Positions 10,368 through 21,927 of a DNA stretch of 63,696 bases are shown here, piece by piece. Where the stretch lies: assembly GCA_021014945.1 (NCBI GenBank), contig MU266492.1:1-63696 (forward strand), written 5' to 3'. How positions within the stretch are numbered: the stretch's first letter is position 1; every line of letters begins with the position of its first letter. The stretch comes from Leucogyrophana mollusca. Lineage: Eukaryota > Basidiomycota > Agaricomycetes > Boletales. Below the pieces are notes generated by a model that was not told the DNA's origin, ran no database searches, and saw nothing but the letters and a program-made list of their open reading frames with translations. A program made the translations under genes and the position numbers.

Positions 10368-11355
10368 TGCCGGAGCTGTAACTCAACTGATCAAGGAGGG
10401 AAAAATTAGCGAGGGCAAGGACACAAAGGAAAGGCCATACATAACCACATACATACCTATAGACTGGGGGCGGAGAAGGATTTCCGACGAAATATGGTCG
10501 CTAGAAATACAGGCCCCCTTATGTAGAATTTACAAATACCAATCGATTCCAAAACACATTTGCGGTGTCAACGAAGCGACGCCAGTGCGGGTTCTCGGAG
10601 CCACTCAGTGCCTTTCCTTGTGACACCCATCCTCACCCATCCCGCAGCCGCCTCAGCCACATCTATATCGAGTCATAGACCAGGACGTCGCGTGGTCTTC
10701 CGATAGCTGCCCTTATGGGATATGTGATGAACGATATACTCCAGTTATACTCCCTACATAAGATGTTGCGGCCCAGGCGGCGCCAGGCGCCTGTCTCCTT
10801 TGCAGACCCCGCCGATAGATGATATTTGATCTGTTATTGTTGCCCGGTGCCACGATATACTGGACCTTCAACGTGCTTGGGGAATTGTGGGGAGTGATAT
10901 TGTTGGACTCGGATGCCTGGTGTCCGGCCTCCCTCGGCAGCTCGAACACTGCATGGGGCGCATCTTCCAGCAAGTGTTACTCGAGCCCGGTTAGGATGGC
11001 CAACCAGACCAAGGCACATGGCGGTTGCTTATGATGCATCCCGCCTATTGGCAGATTTCACTTATGGTACATAGAATTCGCCGAGGCTTTACTGTGAACA
11101 CGAAGAAATCGCAGGCCCCCAGCTTCAGGCTTCGAAGCTCCAGACCTTGAGGAACTACTCACCATATTCACTGACGCGACACCGTAGAGATCACAGTAAT
11201 CCGTGTCATGGACAGGCGTGGGCCTGCGCACCTCTTCATAAGTCCATGGCAGACCAAAGACAGATTGCAGACGAACACTGGCAGGAACAACTGAAACGGC
11301 AGGGCTTTGGATCATTAGTGCAAACAAACATCTCAAACTTACAATCATCCATATT
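10368..11355. other. Intergenic interval, nothing recognised
   Basis: About 1 kb between the secreted-protein start and the FPP synthase stop. Only short frames; contains a GC-rich palindromic stretch (ggcgccaggcgcc) near 10779-10791 of unknown meaning. Confidence 0.5.
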
Positions 11356-12705
11356 CTACTTCGTTCTCTTGTAGATCTTATCCAAGAAGCTCTTGAACAC
11401 CTCTCTCTTCACCACAGTTCCCTCCACCGAGCTCCCATCTCCTTGCTCTGGGATCGTTTCAATAAGGCCAATGATCCTCTTGTACGCGTCTTCCTCGTAT
11501 GCCTCGTACAGTTTTGGAATTCCGATCTCCGCAAACAGAGCCTTCACCTTTGCTTCCTTGGCGCTATCCTTTCTTCCATAATTTTCGTCCAGGACCGCGC
11601 GCTGCGCAGGTGTCGCATGTGCCAGCGCAACATTGACGCACCATGAGCACTTGTTATCCACAATATCCGTCCCGATCTTTCCGATCTGCTCGGGCGTGCC
11701 CGAGTAATCGAGGTAGTCATCCTGGACTTGAAAGTACTCTCCCAGAGGAATGAGGATATCGTTCGCGAGAGAATACGGCCGGATGGTTTTGCCGGCCTGG
11801 ACGTAAGATTGGGGGACATGGCACATGTACATGGCCAGTGCGACTGGGAGATAGAAGGAGTAGTAGGCGGTTTTGTAGCGGACGATGAATCGGTGTCTGC
11901 GTCAACGAAGGATTCGGTGAGCTTCATTCCGAAGGGGAGGTAAAACACTCAACTTGTCCAGTGAGAACTTGTTCAAGTCTACGCTGTCTTCTGGGGCAGT
12001 GATTAAATCGACGAGCTGTCCCATCTCGGTCTTATACGTTATCTAGTGCAATTACATCAGCTCGAGGTTAAGGCGCACGTACACAAGGGAGAAAACCATC
12101 ACCTCCTGGAACAGGTCAAGCAAATCGACGTAGTACGACTCCTGGCGGAAATGCTTCTTGAGGAGATGGTAAATAGCACCCTCCAACATGAACGAATCAT
12201 TGATCGCTATATTGCCAATGCCTTCCAATCTATACCAACAAGGCTGTCCGCGCCGAGTGATAGACTGGTCCATCATATCATCTGACACGAGGAAGAAGGC
12301 TTGTAGCTAAGCAATTTCAGCTTTTCTCGTAGGACTTTGAGAGGAGCGAGGAGCCCACCAGCTCAATACACCACCCGAGTAAGGCAGCCTTGAAGTACTC
12401 GTCGTCAGATAACGGTCGTCCTCTGAGGATCGCAACGGAATCCACGACCGACATTCCGCGATTGAGCTTCCCGCCAGGGACGTTAAAATCCAAGCTCTGT
12501 CCTCTGTATCAGACCTACAACACATGCCTCGGGAAAAGCGAAAACTCACGCGTCTATACCACTCAATAGCATCCTTGGGCATGTTCTCCGCCACGAAGTT
12601 TTCGATCAGTTCATCACGTATGCGTGCAAACACATCTTCAAACTTTTTGCGGCTCGCCTTCTTAGCTTCGAGCGCGATGTCAGTTTTAATCGTTGGGTTG
12701 GGCAT
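11356..12705 (-). CDS. FPS1: Farnesyl diphosphate synthase
   Basis: Head-to-tail prenyltransferase making farnesyl diphosphate from IPP and DMAPP/GPP for sterols, dolichols, quinones and protein prenylation. Starts [16 protein letters not shown] at 12705 and ends [10 protein letters not shown]. Motifs in order: [33 protein letters not shown] (first Asp-rich motif DDMMD), and [16 protein letters not shown] (second Asp-rich motif DDYLD), followed by [11 protein letters not shown]. Bulky aromatic residues precede the first Asp motif (QAFFLVSDD), as expected for an FPP (C15) rather than a GGPP enzyme. Five or so exons, about 350 residues, the usual family length. A TATAAAAG lies 43-50 bp upstream of the ATG. 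Cytosolic or ER-associated. Confidence 0.95.
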
Positions 12706-12747
12706 GATAGTGGAATTAAGAATGGGGATCCAAAAGGAATGCAGCCT

Positions 12748-12755
12748 CTTTTATA
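12748..12755 (-). promoter_or_regulatory. TATA box of farnesyl diphosphate synthase gene
   Basis: TATAAAAG on the minus strand, 43-50 bp upstream of the ATG at 12705. Confidence 0.5.
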
Positions 12756-13309
12756 GGTCTACCACCCACAGCTATCTCCTGATCGTCCGATTATGAAATC
12801 AGCTTCGCGGCGTGGCGTGAATGAGGCCACTTTCATAACGTACCGGCTGAGTATATTCTGATTGGAGCAGACGGAAGTAGCAAGAGGATCAGTTGGGGAA
12901 GAGTTTGAGAGGCTGCTCACGCCATGGCCACGACTTTTATTACATGTCTGTCAGCTGAGACATAATAGCGTTCGATATGAACATAATATTCATATGATCA
13001 CACATTAGACAAGGTCCCTCTTGTCTTACTTGCGGACACGAGGCGATTGTATGAGTGGTGATGCATTGATAAAAGTAACTAAAAGCAACAAAAGAGCTAC
13101 GAATATAAGTACGTGATGGGGTGGGGGTGTGAGTAATGCAACGGGGGTGGGGAGGATGAGTGTGCGAGGTAGTCATCATGAGTGCAATAAGACGATAAAT
13201 CAGGCGTAATAAGCAAGGGGAGGGAGATACTTTTAGATCCAATCCGTCCATAACGACGCGTCGCCTGCGTCCATCTATCAGACATGGCCAGTCAGGTTGG
13301 TGGGATCGC
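12756..13309. other. Intergenic interval, nothing recognised
   Basis: About 550 bp between the FPP synthase promoter and the HSP60 stop. No supported reading frame. Confidence 0.5.
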
Positions 13310-15255
13310 TTAGAACCCGCCCATACCGCCCATACCTCCCATTCCACCCATACCGCCAGGCATGCCTCCCGCAGGTTTGTCCTCCTCCGCCTCTACAACA
13401 CAGGCCTCGCTCGTAGTCAGCAAGCTCGCAACACCTGACGCGTCCACCAACGCGGTCCGCACCACTTTCAATGGGTCGACAATCCCAGCCTTGATCATGT
13501 CAACGTACTCCCCTTTGCTCGCGTCGTAACCCATGGCAAAGTTCTCTGGTGCACCGTACTTGCCTAGCAGCGTGCCAACGATCACCGACGACTCTTCACC
13601 AGCATTCGAAAGGATCGTCCGTGCGGGGTTGGTCAGGGCGCGGCGGATGATGTTGACGCCCAAATCCTGGTCAAAGTTGGCAGTAGGGACAACTTTGGCA
13701 TCAGGGTTGGAAGGAGGGTTGGCGGTGCCAGGAGAGTTGGTAGTTAAAGCAAGTGAAGCCTTAAGTAGGGCGACACCGCCTCCAGGGAGAATTCCCTCCT
13801 CGACAGCAGCGCGAGTCGCGTTCAAAGCATCATCGTAGCGGTCCTTCTTCTCCCCGACCTCAACCTCACTGCTCCCACCGACCTTGATCACGGCAACACC
13901 CCCGCTAAGCTTTGCAAGCCGCTCGGCCAACTTCGACTTGTCGAACTCGCTCGTGGTGGGGTCTGCAAGGACGCTGCGGATTTGCTCGCACCGTGCTTGA
14001 ATGGCATCCTTGGAGCCTTCACCGTTGAGGACGATGGTGTCCTCCTTGGTAATGGTAATCGAGCCAGTGGAGCCAAGGAGATCAGGAGTTGCGCGCTCGA
14101 GCTTGATATCCAGCTCATCGGTGAAGACGGTACCACCCGTGAGGATGGCGAGGTCGCCTAGGATGGATTTGCGGTTGTCACCGAAGCCAGGTGCCTTCAC
14201 AGCAGCAACTTGTAGCTGGCCGCGGAGCTTGTTGAGGATGCAGGCGGCGAGAGCTTCGCCGTCAATGTCCTCAGCGATGATAACAAGGGGGCGGCGGGCC
14301 TGGGCAGCGGCCTCGAGCGACGGGAGGATGTCCTGCAGAAGAGAAATCTTCTTCTCGCTTAGGAGAATAAGAGGCTTTTCGAACTCCACTTTCTGGCTCT
14401 TGACATCAGTGATGAAGTATGGGCTGATGAATCCACGGTCGAAGCGCATGCCCTCAGTAATCTCAATTTCATCCTCAATTGTACGACCCTCCTTGACGGT
14501 GATGACACCCTCTTTGCCAACTTTCTCCATAGCCTGGGCAATGAGGTTGCCGACATGCGTGTCACCGTTCGCGGAGATGGTCGCGACCTGGGCGATCTCA
14601 GCCGTGGTGGTGATAGTCTTCGTGTTGGCTGAGAGGAACTCGACCACGCGGTCGACAGCTGCTTGCGAGCCACGTCGAAGGTCCATGGGGTTGCAACCTG
14701 CCGCGACGTTTTTGACACCCTCGGAGTAAATGGCGCGTGCGAGAACGGTTGCGGTGGTAGTACCATCACCGGCTATCTCGTTTGTCTTTTGTGCGACATC
14801 CTGGACGAGACTAAGCGCAGGGTAAGCGTGTGAACAGAGAGGGTGCGAGAGGGGCCTACCGGGCGCCGAGGTTCTCAAACTTGTCTTTGAGGGTTATTGA
14901 CTTGGCAACAGTGACACCGTCTGCATGAAGTGAGCGACGGAAAACATGGATTCGCGTACACAAGACAACGCACCCTTGGTAATCTTGGGGCCACCAAATG
15001 ACTGCTCAATGATAACATTGCGACCTATGCGCCTTGGTCAGCGGATTCGAGTGCAAATTGCGCGTTCCACGCACCTTTAGGACCGAGAGTAACGCTGACA
15101 GCGTTCGCAAGAACGTCGACACCCTTCAAAATGCTTGCCCGACCCTCGTTGGAGAACTTAATCTCCTTGTGGGCGCCGCGAGCGAGCGAAGGCTTCGCAG
15201 CCTTGGCGACCGCGCGGCGGAGGGCTTGCGAGGACGACGAAGAGATGGAGTGCAT
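13310..15255 (-). CDS. HSP60: Mitochondrial chaperonin HSP60
   Basis: Group I chaperonin forming the mitochondrial folding ring with HSP10. Start at 15255 ([20 protein letters not shown]), an Arg/Ser-rich amphipathic mitochondrial targeting peptide, followed by [18 protein letters not shown] and VSVTLGPKG. Later exons give [16 protein letters not shown] and [20 protein letters not shown], then the large exon ending at 13310 with [20 protein letters not shown], the ATPase GDGTTTAT motif, and the C-terminal GGM-rich tail ending GGMGGF. Full family length, about 580 residues. Four small 5' exons precede one 1.5-kb exon. Highly conserved and apparently intact. Confidence 0.97.
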
Positions 15256-15565
15256 TACTGAACGTTGGAAAGGGAGGAGAAACAAACGCGAGATCGAGGT
15301 GGTGGAAGGGAATGAGAACCTGAATAAAAACTTTGCTTTCGCCCAAAGAAAAATCTAGAACCGAAGTCACATGTGACGACCTGTCACATTCAGTCGATGC
15401 CGCCAACTTACGTGTCACGCCAAGCGGCCGGACCGAACGTTGTCCTGGCACAACATCGATCACACAGTATGGTGGTGAAGCTGGGAGTTACTCATTGTAC
15501 ACTGTTGTGCTGGCTTTGCAGGTCGTACATATAGGCATAAGGCATAAAAAATCATGTATGTTTCT

Positions 15566-16417
15566 TCATTTCTCGAGCATAGCATCCCTCGCCTCTTCTC
15601 CCAAAATCTCCAAGGTCTTCATCCTCGAGCGCATGGCTGCGCGTTTACATCTGCGTACATTTTCAGCATCTTCATCGCTATCGGCTCCGCATGATACGAG
15701 ACCATCGATTTCGTCCAGGTCGAGGTCTAAATTCAAGAAACTCTGCCCATCGGACGTATCGCCTGTTGGACGATCCATCTCCGCCATCGGCCCTGCCAAC
15801 GGGCACGTCGGCTCACAGAATTGCTTGATCGCAGACGAGATGGCGCGCACGGGTGTATTCGGCGGTGTCGCGAAAGGGTTGACGCAGTCCCACACGAAGT
15901 CCTCTCCTTTCTCCTCTTCACTCTCGTTGAAGTCTCTAGCAGTCGGTGTCTTGACGTCATTCCCATAGCCGAAGTCCACCTCATCATCCAGCGGAAGGTA
16001 CGAAATTGTGTTCCGGTCCGAGTCTTCTTCGTCATCATCAGAGCTTGCTATTGACGCGTTGCCCCCAAGTTCCCCTAGCACCACTCGGTCCGTTCTCTGT
16101 ATCTTTTTGCGGCCAAGACCCAAGCCGAGCTCTTTCAGCGCTCCTACGAGCGTAAAACTGCGTTTCCCCCCCTTGTCTCCTCTATTGCCATAGTGCAGGT
16201 TTTCCTGATCCGAAACGAGTAGGTCCAGCCCAGCACGGAATTGGGTGACGTCCCGCGTCACAGTAACCCCGAGTACCTTGCCCGCCTTCCTATCCGAGCG
16301 CCGCAGGGCGGCGTGCACGTCCCTGGGCAACGCGTTTGTCGTGACCGGCAACGGCAGCGCGAGAGCATGGTAGATGTGCATGTCGGTAGATGTGCAGACC
16401 ATGGAAGTGGCGGACAT
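15566..16417 (-). CDS. Hypothetical acidic protein
   Basis: Single exon from ATG 16417 (MSATSMVCTSTDMHIYHALA) to a stop at 15566, 283 residues. The frame stays open further upstream to 16558, but a TATA-like run (ataagtataagttatt) lies at about 16430-16445, so the inner ATG is preferred. The N-terminal half contains LPRDVHAALRRSDRK and LGVTVTRDVTQFRAGLDLLV. The middle has an acidic Ser/Asp run (SSDDDEEDSD), then FVWDCVNPFATPPNTP, LDLDLDEIDGLV, and a basic C-terminus (RRCKRAAMRSRMKTLEILGE). No recognised domain; no signal or membrane segment. The codon pattern and length support a real gene. Confidence 0.65.
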   Translation of the reverse strand: MSATSMVCTSTDMHIYHALALPLPVTTNALPRDVHAALRRSDRKAGKVLGVTVTRDVTQFRAGLDLLVSDQENLHYGNRGDKGGKRSFTLVGALKELGLGLGRKKIQRTDRVVLGELGGNASIASSDDDEEDSDRNTISYLPLDDEVDFGYGNDVKTPTARDFNESEEEKGEDFVWDCVNPFATPPNTPVRAISSAIKQFCEPTCPLAGPMAEMDRPTGDTSDGQSFLNLDLDLDEIDGLVSCGADSDEDAENVRRCKRAAMRSRMKTLEILGEEARDAMLEK

Positions 16418-18267
16418 GGTGACGATGAGGTATAAGTATAAGTTATTACTACAAAGTGAGGGAGGACGGTCAGGGGGGCTTGTTTTTTGGGGGACATTTT
16501 GCTCTTTCCGACACTGTCTTATACCCTTCCCGCCACTCGATTCACGCAAAGCGTACAATTAATCAGTGGTCGGTGGACTTCTGTGGATAGTGGATGTGGC
16601 CAGTGGCCACAGGATTCCGAATCTGAAGGTGGCACGCTATTTTCCGAAACTCCGCGCATTGTGCGTACTTCTGCCAGCCTGCCGCATGCTTACCTCCTCC
16701 AAGCGCACATTGTGCGTCTTCTCGTTTGACCTTCCCCACTTCTTCACTCAAGACAGGCTCCCTTACTTCATTGGCGCTATCGCGTAGCCGCACGGCCTGG
16801 GGTGGCCCCTTTTGCGGGGCTGGTCGGGTTTCCGTAGGTCTGCGGCCAACACTATCAACTTGATGTGGTGATGCGTGCTTGCCGGCGCCGCATATTTCGC
16901 CGAGAGGAACTGGTGACAAAGGTCGGGAGAAACTGGGGTCTTTCGAAGGATGACATCACTGGAAGGATTTGCTTGCCTGCGATAACCTCTGGATGAATAC
17001 GGAAATCCGCCCTGTTACTAAAAGCCTGGCGCCAACAACTCAAGCTACTTCGTCCGTAAAAACGGCGCGCCCCCAGCCGGCCCCGCTTTCCCTCCACCCG
17101 ATGGGTATGTTCTCTGGTCTGTATCTCTAAGGACGACATATGGGTCATCATGTTTCGCGCTTGCGTGGTTCGTAATCGTGTCCTCTGAAACTTAGACCTG
17201 CCCTGCGTCCCCCCACGCGAAATTCTAAAACAGGTGCTAGCACACGATAGCGTTTACTTATCCTAGCCTTGCACGATGGATTACGTCTGAAGACCACTAC
17301 AGCGAGTCACACAGACTCGTTGCACGGGCGACATGTGCCTTCAGTGTTTAGCAACCGCAATGAGGCACCGGGGCAAGCTCGGGAACTGCTGAGCTATAGA
17401 AAGGAACAAATCTGTCCGTCGATCGAATCGCTGGGGACACCTGCAGCCTTTGTGCTGTTCCATAGGACCAAGAGGTTGTCGCACTTCTATCTCGACTGGA
17501 GGAGGCCGGGCTGACTGCATCTCAGCACCGCTTCTCCATGGTGCGATGTGATTAGCTGTCCTCGTTGAACGAAACCCAGGACGACCGACCCCCCATGGTA
17601 GACAACCGAGGCCACCCCGGCCACTATTCTACACACCTCTGGCGGCGACGCTTGGGTCATTCCTGCGGCATGTTTGTTGTATTCTATGGCAAGGACTCGT
17701 CGAAACGATTGAAGTAGAACTTGTACATATGACTCAAGGAGGACGAAGGAAGACGGATCTACCCCGTGGCGCAGAACGCAGAGGCTTCAGGTTCCTCAAA
17801 GACAGCAAAACCATTACAAAAGCACTGAGTAACCTAATGAGCCTTACGTGCTATTATTTGGAACCCATCAACCGGAATCCTTGGGCCGTTTTTCAAGATC
17901 AGTCGATAAATTCCTCGCTTCGGGAGCCTGTTTTACATCAAACTTGTCAACTCACCAGTGAATAGCTCATGGTCCCTAGGCACGGGCCCCACCACGGCAC
18001 GCAGTACGTACACCGGACAGTTGACCTACTTAGCGTCAAGTATCATATGATCTTGACGACAAAGAACAAGCAAGAACTCAGACAAGAAATCTGAAGCTGC
18101 CATGTAACTGTCCGGGGGAGGATCCAGTTGGGTGATATACTAACGTTCCAACCTTGGTCTGCGTCAGTAAATCAGCAGTTCACTCTGACGATTCCCGTTA
18201 TCACACCGCCGTTAACGATCCAGCCGTTCTCAACTACTTCCTCCCCCCGCCTGGTGGTTCTCGTCCA
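16418..18267. other. Intergenic interval, no gene recognised
   Basis: About 1.85 kb with only short frames on both strands. The largest (17269-17514 + and 16855-17151 -) show no family resemblance or consistent splice context. Confidence 0.5.
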
Positions 18268-18276
18268 TTTATAAAT
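18268..18276 (+). promoter_or_regulatory. TATA-like box upstream of the broken gene
   Basis: The motif tttataaat, 59-67 bp before the ATG at 18335. It supports the view that the downstream fragment was once a transcribed gene. Confidence 0.4.
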
Positions 18277-18334
18277 GGGGTCGGCGACCCCACAACTGGC
18301 AAACCCAGCCATTGGTTAAAACCAGGAGGAGACC

Positions 18335-18707
18335 ATGCAGATCGAGAATACCAGCGGAAAAGAGGTCCAGTTCACCATCGATAAGGCCGCATTCCAGTTC
18401 TACCACCGGGCCGCTAAGCATCAGCTTCACCAACGATACTGAGATCGAGAAGGAGTATTATCTTGAGAGCATCGAGCTCATCGGGAAAATGACGCGAGCC
18501 AGCAATCGTATGTGATCACATATCCCACCGCCTACTGATTCCTCAGTGAAACAGGCGATAGACCTCAGAGACGTCAACGCGTTTCTCTGGTGCGCGTTGA
18601 TCAGACTACCAAATCCACTATCGCCCATGCGCAGCCCCGGGCATGACTTCGGTACATTCGTTGCGTTGGGCTGGTCCCGCGATCATTGTCCCTCGCGATA
18701 TGTCTAA
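18335..18707 (+). pseudogene. Unrecognised short gene with an apparent frameshift
   Basis: From the ATG at 18335 the frame reads MQIENTSGKEVQFTIDKAAF then QFYH and soon meets a stop. One base out of phase a coherent frame continues with SISFTNDTEIEKEYYLESIE and LIGKMTRASN. Across a short possible GT-AG intron (18508-18546, 39 bp) it goes on NLKQAIDLRDVNAFLWCALI and PGHDFGTFVALGWSRDHCPS to a stop at 18705-18707. A TATA-like box precedes it. No family recognised. The phase change is either a decayed gene, an assembly error or an unseen intron. Confidence 0.35.
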
Positions 18708-19482
18708 TGACACATCTAGCTTACTCCCCGCAGAGCGAACAGCCACTGTGGTGCTTTTGGCCGTGGTGCGTGCGAGTCTTAATATTTGTTTGTCCCGTCC
18801 CTCATTCGGGAATTATCAGTGGACATGCAACTCACTACAATAACAAACTTTAATGAAGAAGCTCGGAACGATTATGTCCCTTCTTCATGCCAGTTGCTTA
18901 GGTCTCTAGTATAAGCCAGAAGGTTAGGAAGGGCTGTTCAAACATATCCTCTGTCAATTATAACCTCTGAATTAATGCCCTTCCCCACAAAGATGCCTGT
19001 CCGTATATGCAGCGCTGTCACCGTCGTCGGGCTCACTTCCAGCACATCCCAGCGCAAACACACCAATTGTATTACTGACCACCCCAAGTACGTAGCTTCT
19101 ATTTCAATGCGATACTGATCCCGGATATTGACGTGGAGGACGATCATGGTCATCGAAATGTGCTCCACGCAACTTGAAGATGCCATCTGTATCAGAGGTA
19201 CTTGTGCAGCTGCAGTGACCAGAATTATACAGGGGCATACAGACCCGGTTGGGTGCTTGTCGGGTGCAATCACTGAGGGCGAAGCCACGGAATGCCTTGG
19301 CAAACGTAATGAGTCCACGGCATGTCCATGGACTCTCCAAACAGGTATACATAACGCGTCCGAAAACACTAAATTGGTCGCGACAAAGCCCTCCAAAGAA
19401 GCTCAAACGCGAAAATTATTCTTCTCCTCTATAGTTTACCTCCCGTATCCTCCTAAATAAGACCCTCGACTTAGACTTAAGG
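18708..19482. other. Intergenic interval upstream of the peroxiredoxin
   Basis: Contains a 152-codon minus-strand open frame (19396-18938) with several cysteines and hydrophobic patches, but no splice pattern, domain or start context that makes it convincing. Otherwise nothing recognised. Confidence 0.4.
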
Positions 19483-20419
19483 ATGGTTGCATATGTCCAA
19501 CGTCCCGCTCCTGGCTTCACGGCCCCAGCTGTCGTAGAGGGGGTTTTCAAGGATGTTTCCTTGTCCGACTTCTTGGGACAATGGTATGGGTCTTTCGTTT
19601 TTTTTTTTTTTTGAGTGCACATCTCAACGCTACGCAGGGTCGTCCTTTTTTTCTATCCTTTGTAGGTCTTCCACCAACATCTGCAGTTTGGAATGATCCT
19701 GAGTTTTCTGCAGAGATTTTACCTTCGTTTGCCCAACAGAGATTCTCGCTTTTAACGATGCCTTACCCAAGTTCAGAGAGCTGGGAGCATCCGTCCTTGG
19801 TGAGCTGATCAAATGCAACATGTTGCCCGCCTTTTCTCAAGTATTCGTCACCACTTAGGTGTCTCCACAGATTCACAGTATTCCCACTTTGCTTGGGCGC
19901 AGCAGCCGCGGAAGGAGGGAGGCATCGGACCTGACCTCAAACTGCCTCTTATTGCTGATAGAAACATGACTATCTCGCGCAATTACGGTGTGCTCATCGA
20001 AGACGAGGGCATAGCTCTTCGTGGACTTTTCATCATCGACCCGAAGGGCACTGTAAGGTCAGTAATTCATCTCTTACGTGCCAGTTAGCTGGTGTTAACT
20101 CGTGTCCATCTTTCAAGGCAAATTACCATCAACGACTTGCCTGTGGGCCGTTCAGTCGATGAGACCATAAGGCTTGTGAAAGCCTTCCAGTTCGCAGTGC
20201 GTTTTGTTTCTTCCTTGGACTTTACTGGATCCTGAATGACGTGACCAGGACACTCACGGCGAGGTTTGTCCTTTGGGCTGGACAGAGGGTGCCAAGACTA
20301 TCAAGCCCGATCCCCATGGCGCGAAGGAGTACTTCTCGACTGTCCCGGAGGCTGGTGAGACGAACGGAGTTAACGGGCACGCCAACGGCGCGTCCAAGAA
20401 GCGGATTCGCACCGAATAG
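19483..20419 (+). CDS. Typical 2-Cys peroxiredoxin (thioredoxin peroxidase) with C-terminal extension
   Basis: Thioredoxin-dependent peroxidase of the Prx1/Tsa1 class. Begins [20 protein letters not shown] at 19483. Splicing gives [20 protein letters not shown], with the peroxidatic Cys in FVCPTE, then [51 protein letters not shown] and [13 protein letters not shown], with the resolving Cys in EVCP. The overoxidation-sensitive YF motif is present (AKEYF). Unlike the usual end just after YF, the protein runs on with an Asn/Gly-rich stretch and a basic KKRIRTE end (stop 20417-20419). The first intron carries a 15-T run near 19597-19612. Probably cytosolic; the basic tail could be a weak nuclear signal (inference). 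Confidence 0.93.
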
Positions 20420-20660
20420 GCGATCACTGGGCATGTTGATGGACCACAAGATTATATGAGCAGGATATCTTAGAAGACAATGTCATTGGATCCCAAAGCA
20501 TACCCTTGCTATCCACTATACATACTATACATATATACCGTCTAAGCTGAATCGTACATACATCGATCTTCGATTGCTTATTGCTTACATATTAGAACCT
20601 ACAATCAAATTGGATTCATTGGATTGCACAATAGTGTGAGGTACTTTTCTACGCAAAATA

Positions 20661-21716
20661 TCACCGTATCTCGACCTTCCTCACTTGCCAGTCCTCTCTT
20701 AGCTTCGCTTCCACCATCTGATCCAATTCCTTCACGAGGGGAACGGCGGCATTGACTAACCTTAGTACTTCATCTGGAGTAGTTGGGATACCACCTGCTT
20801 TTTGGAGGACGCATATCTCGCGCTGCGCATTCATGCCGATGCTAAGGAGGCCCGCGCTCAATCGCTGTTCGAGAAGTGTAGGGTCGACGACAGGACGTGT
20901 GGCAGCATCGGGGAAAAACGCGAACGTGAGACAGAATGGTGTGTGGTGGATCGCTAGAGGGACAGGAGCTCTTTCCGAGGGTTCATGCTAGGATTTATCT
21001 CAGCCAGTGGGCCATTCGAAAAGAAGACGGGGACTCACAACTATCACTTCGTCACCTATGACTTCGATCTCTGGCCTTCGAAAATGTTTGAAGGCGACTA
21101 TTCCTGCCAGACATGCACAATCGAGCAAATTCCCAGCATCGGCCAGACAGTGTATTGTCAATCGGAGGTGCCATACCTGCAACACCGTCTGTCAGAGGCC
21201 CGCAATAATCTGATGAAAACCTTACTCGTTGTCCGGCCAAGATACACAGGGACTCTTTGTCAACTGCATCGCTTCTCCGGAGAACTTTATCCAACATTCG
21301 GGTTATAGACACTTCTTCTTCCGAGGGTCTAAACATATCGATCGTCGACAATTTTCGACCGCAAGGACGCAAGGACACATACCTACCGACCAAGTTCGTA
21401 GTCAGCAGAAGCCATGGGCGAGATCTCTGAGTGAATGGTAATGATCCCTTCGAATGGACGCTCTGGAAGAGGCTTGACCATCTTAGCATCTACTTGAGCA
21501 ATAACTCTGAGGGGACATCAGTGAAAGCATTTGGATGTGATACGGGTAGGCGCACCGCGTCTTGCCCATCGCACATTCTACCCATCCCAACTCTGGTCCA
21601 AAAGTGATGGTGGGCGTCCGAAGATCCAAGAATCCTCGGCCGTCCAAGCGCAAGGACTGCTTCAATGCATCATATACGAACTCTTTTTCGGGTATTGACG
21701 GTGAAGGAGGTCGCAT
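20661..21716 (-). CDS. RRP45: Exosome complex RNase PH-like subunit Rrp45 (EXOSC9)
   Basis: Structural RNase PH-like ring subunit of the RNA exosome, acting in nuclear and cytoplasmic RNA processing and decay. ATG at 21716: MRPPSPSIPEKEFVYDALKQ, followed by LRLDGRGFLDLRTPTITFGP and GWVECAMGKTR. Later exons give IAQVDAKMVKPLPERPFEGI, SEEEVSITRMLDKVLRRSDA, WHLRLTIHCLADAGNLLDCA, AFKHFRRPEIEVIGDEVIV, and the Rrp45-specific VPLAIHHTPFCLTFAFFPDA, ending VRKVEIR at 20661. About 300 residues, family-typical length, with no sign of a restored phosphorolytic site. Divergent from TRM112. Confidence 0.92.
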
Positions 21717-21927
21717 TTTCGAGTGGTTGACGGAAAATTCTACGACGTCCAAAGCTTTCTAGTACTACCTTGTCCGCCGAAAATGAAGGAGGATGTACAA
21801 AATCGAGGCCCACAAGTTACGGACCACGAAATCTGGGATTCGGAGGGAAGCTAGCCCCAAAATGGAAACCCGATCCTTTTTACTTAGATAAATCCTATCA
21901 GGTCTCCCTTTCTTCGTTCTGGCGATC
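21717..21927. promoter_or_regulatory. Divergent promoter of RRP45 and TRM112
   Basis: Only 211 bp separate the two ATGs, which point away from each other, so the core promoters and 5' UTRs of both genes must lie here. No clear TATA box is visible. Confidence 0.6.

Noticed and set aside
14001..14729. 242-codon plus-strand open frame
   Set aside because: Antisense shadow of the large HSP60 exon.
15025..15285. HSP60 start upstream of 15255
   Set aside because: There is no ATG at 15285; the ATG at 15255 begins a good mitochondrial targeting peptide.
18938..19396. 152-codon minus-strand frame upstream of the peroxiredoxin
   Set aside because: No start context, splice pattern or domain; a second frame over the same DNA is equally open.
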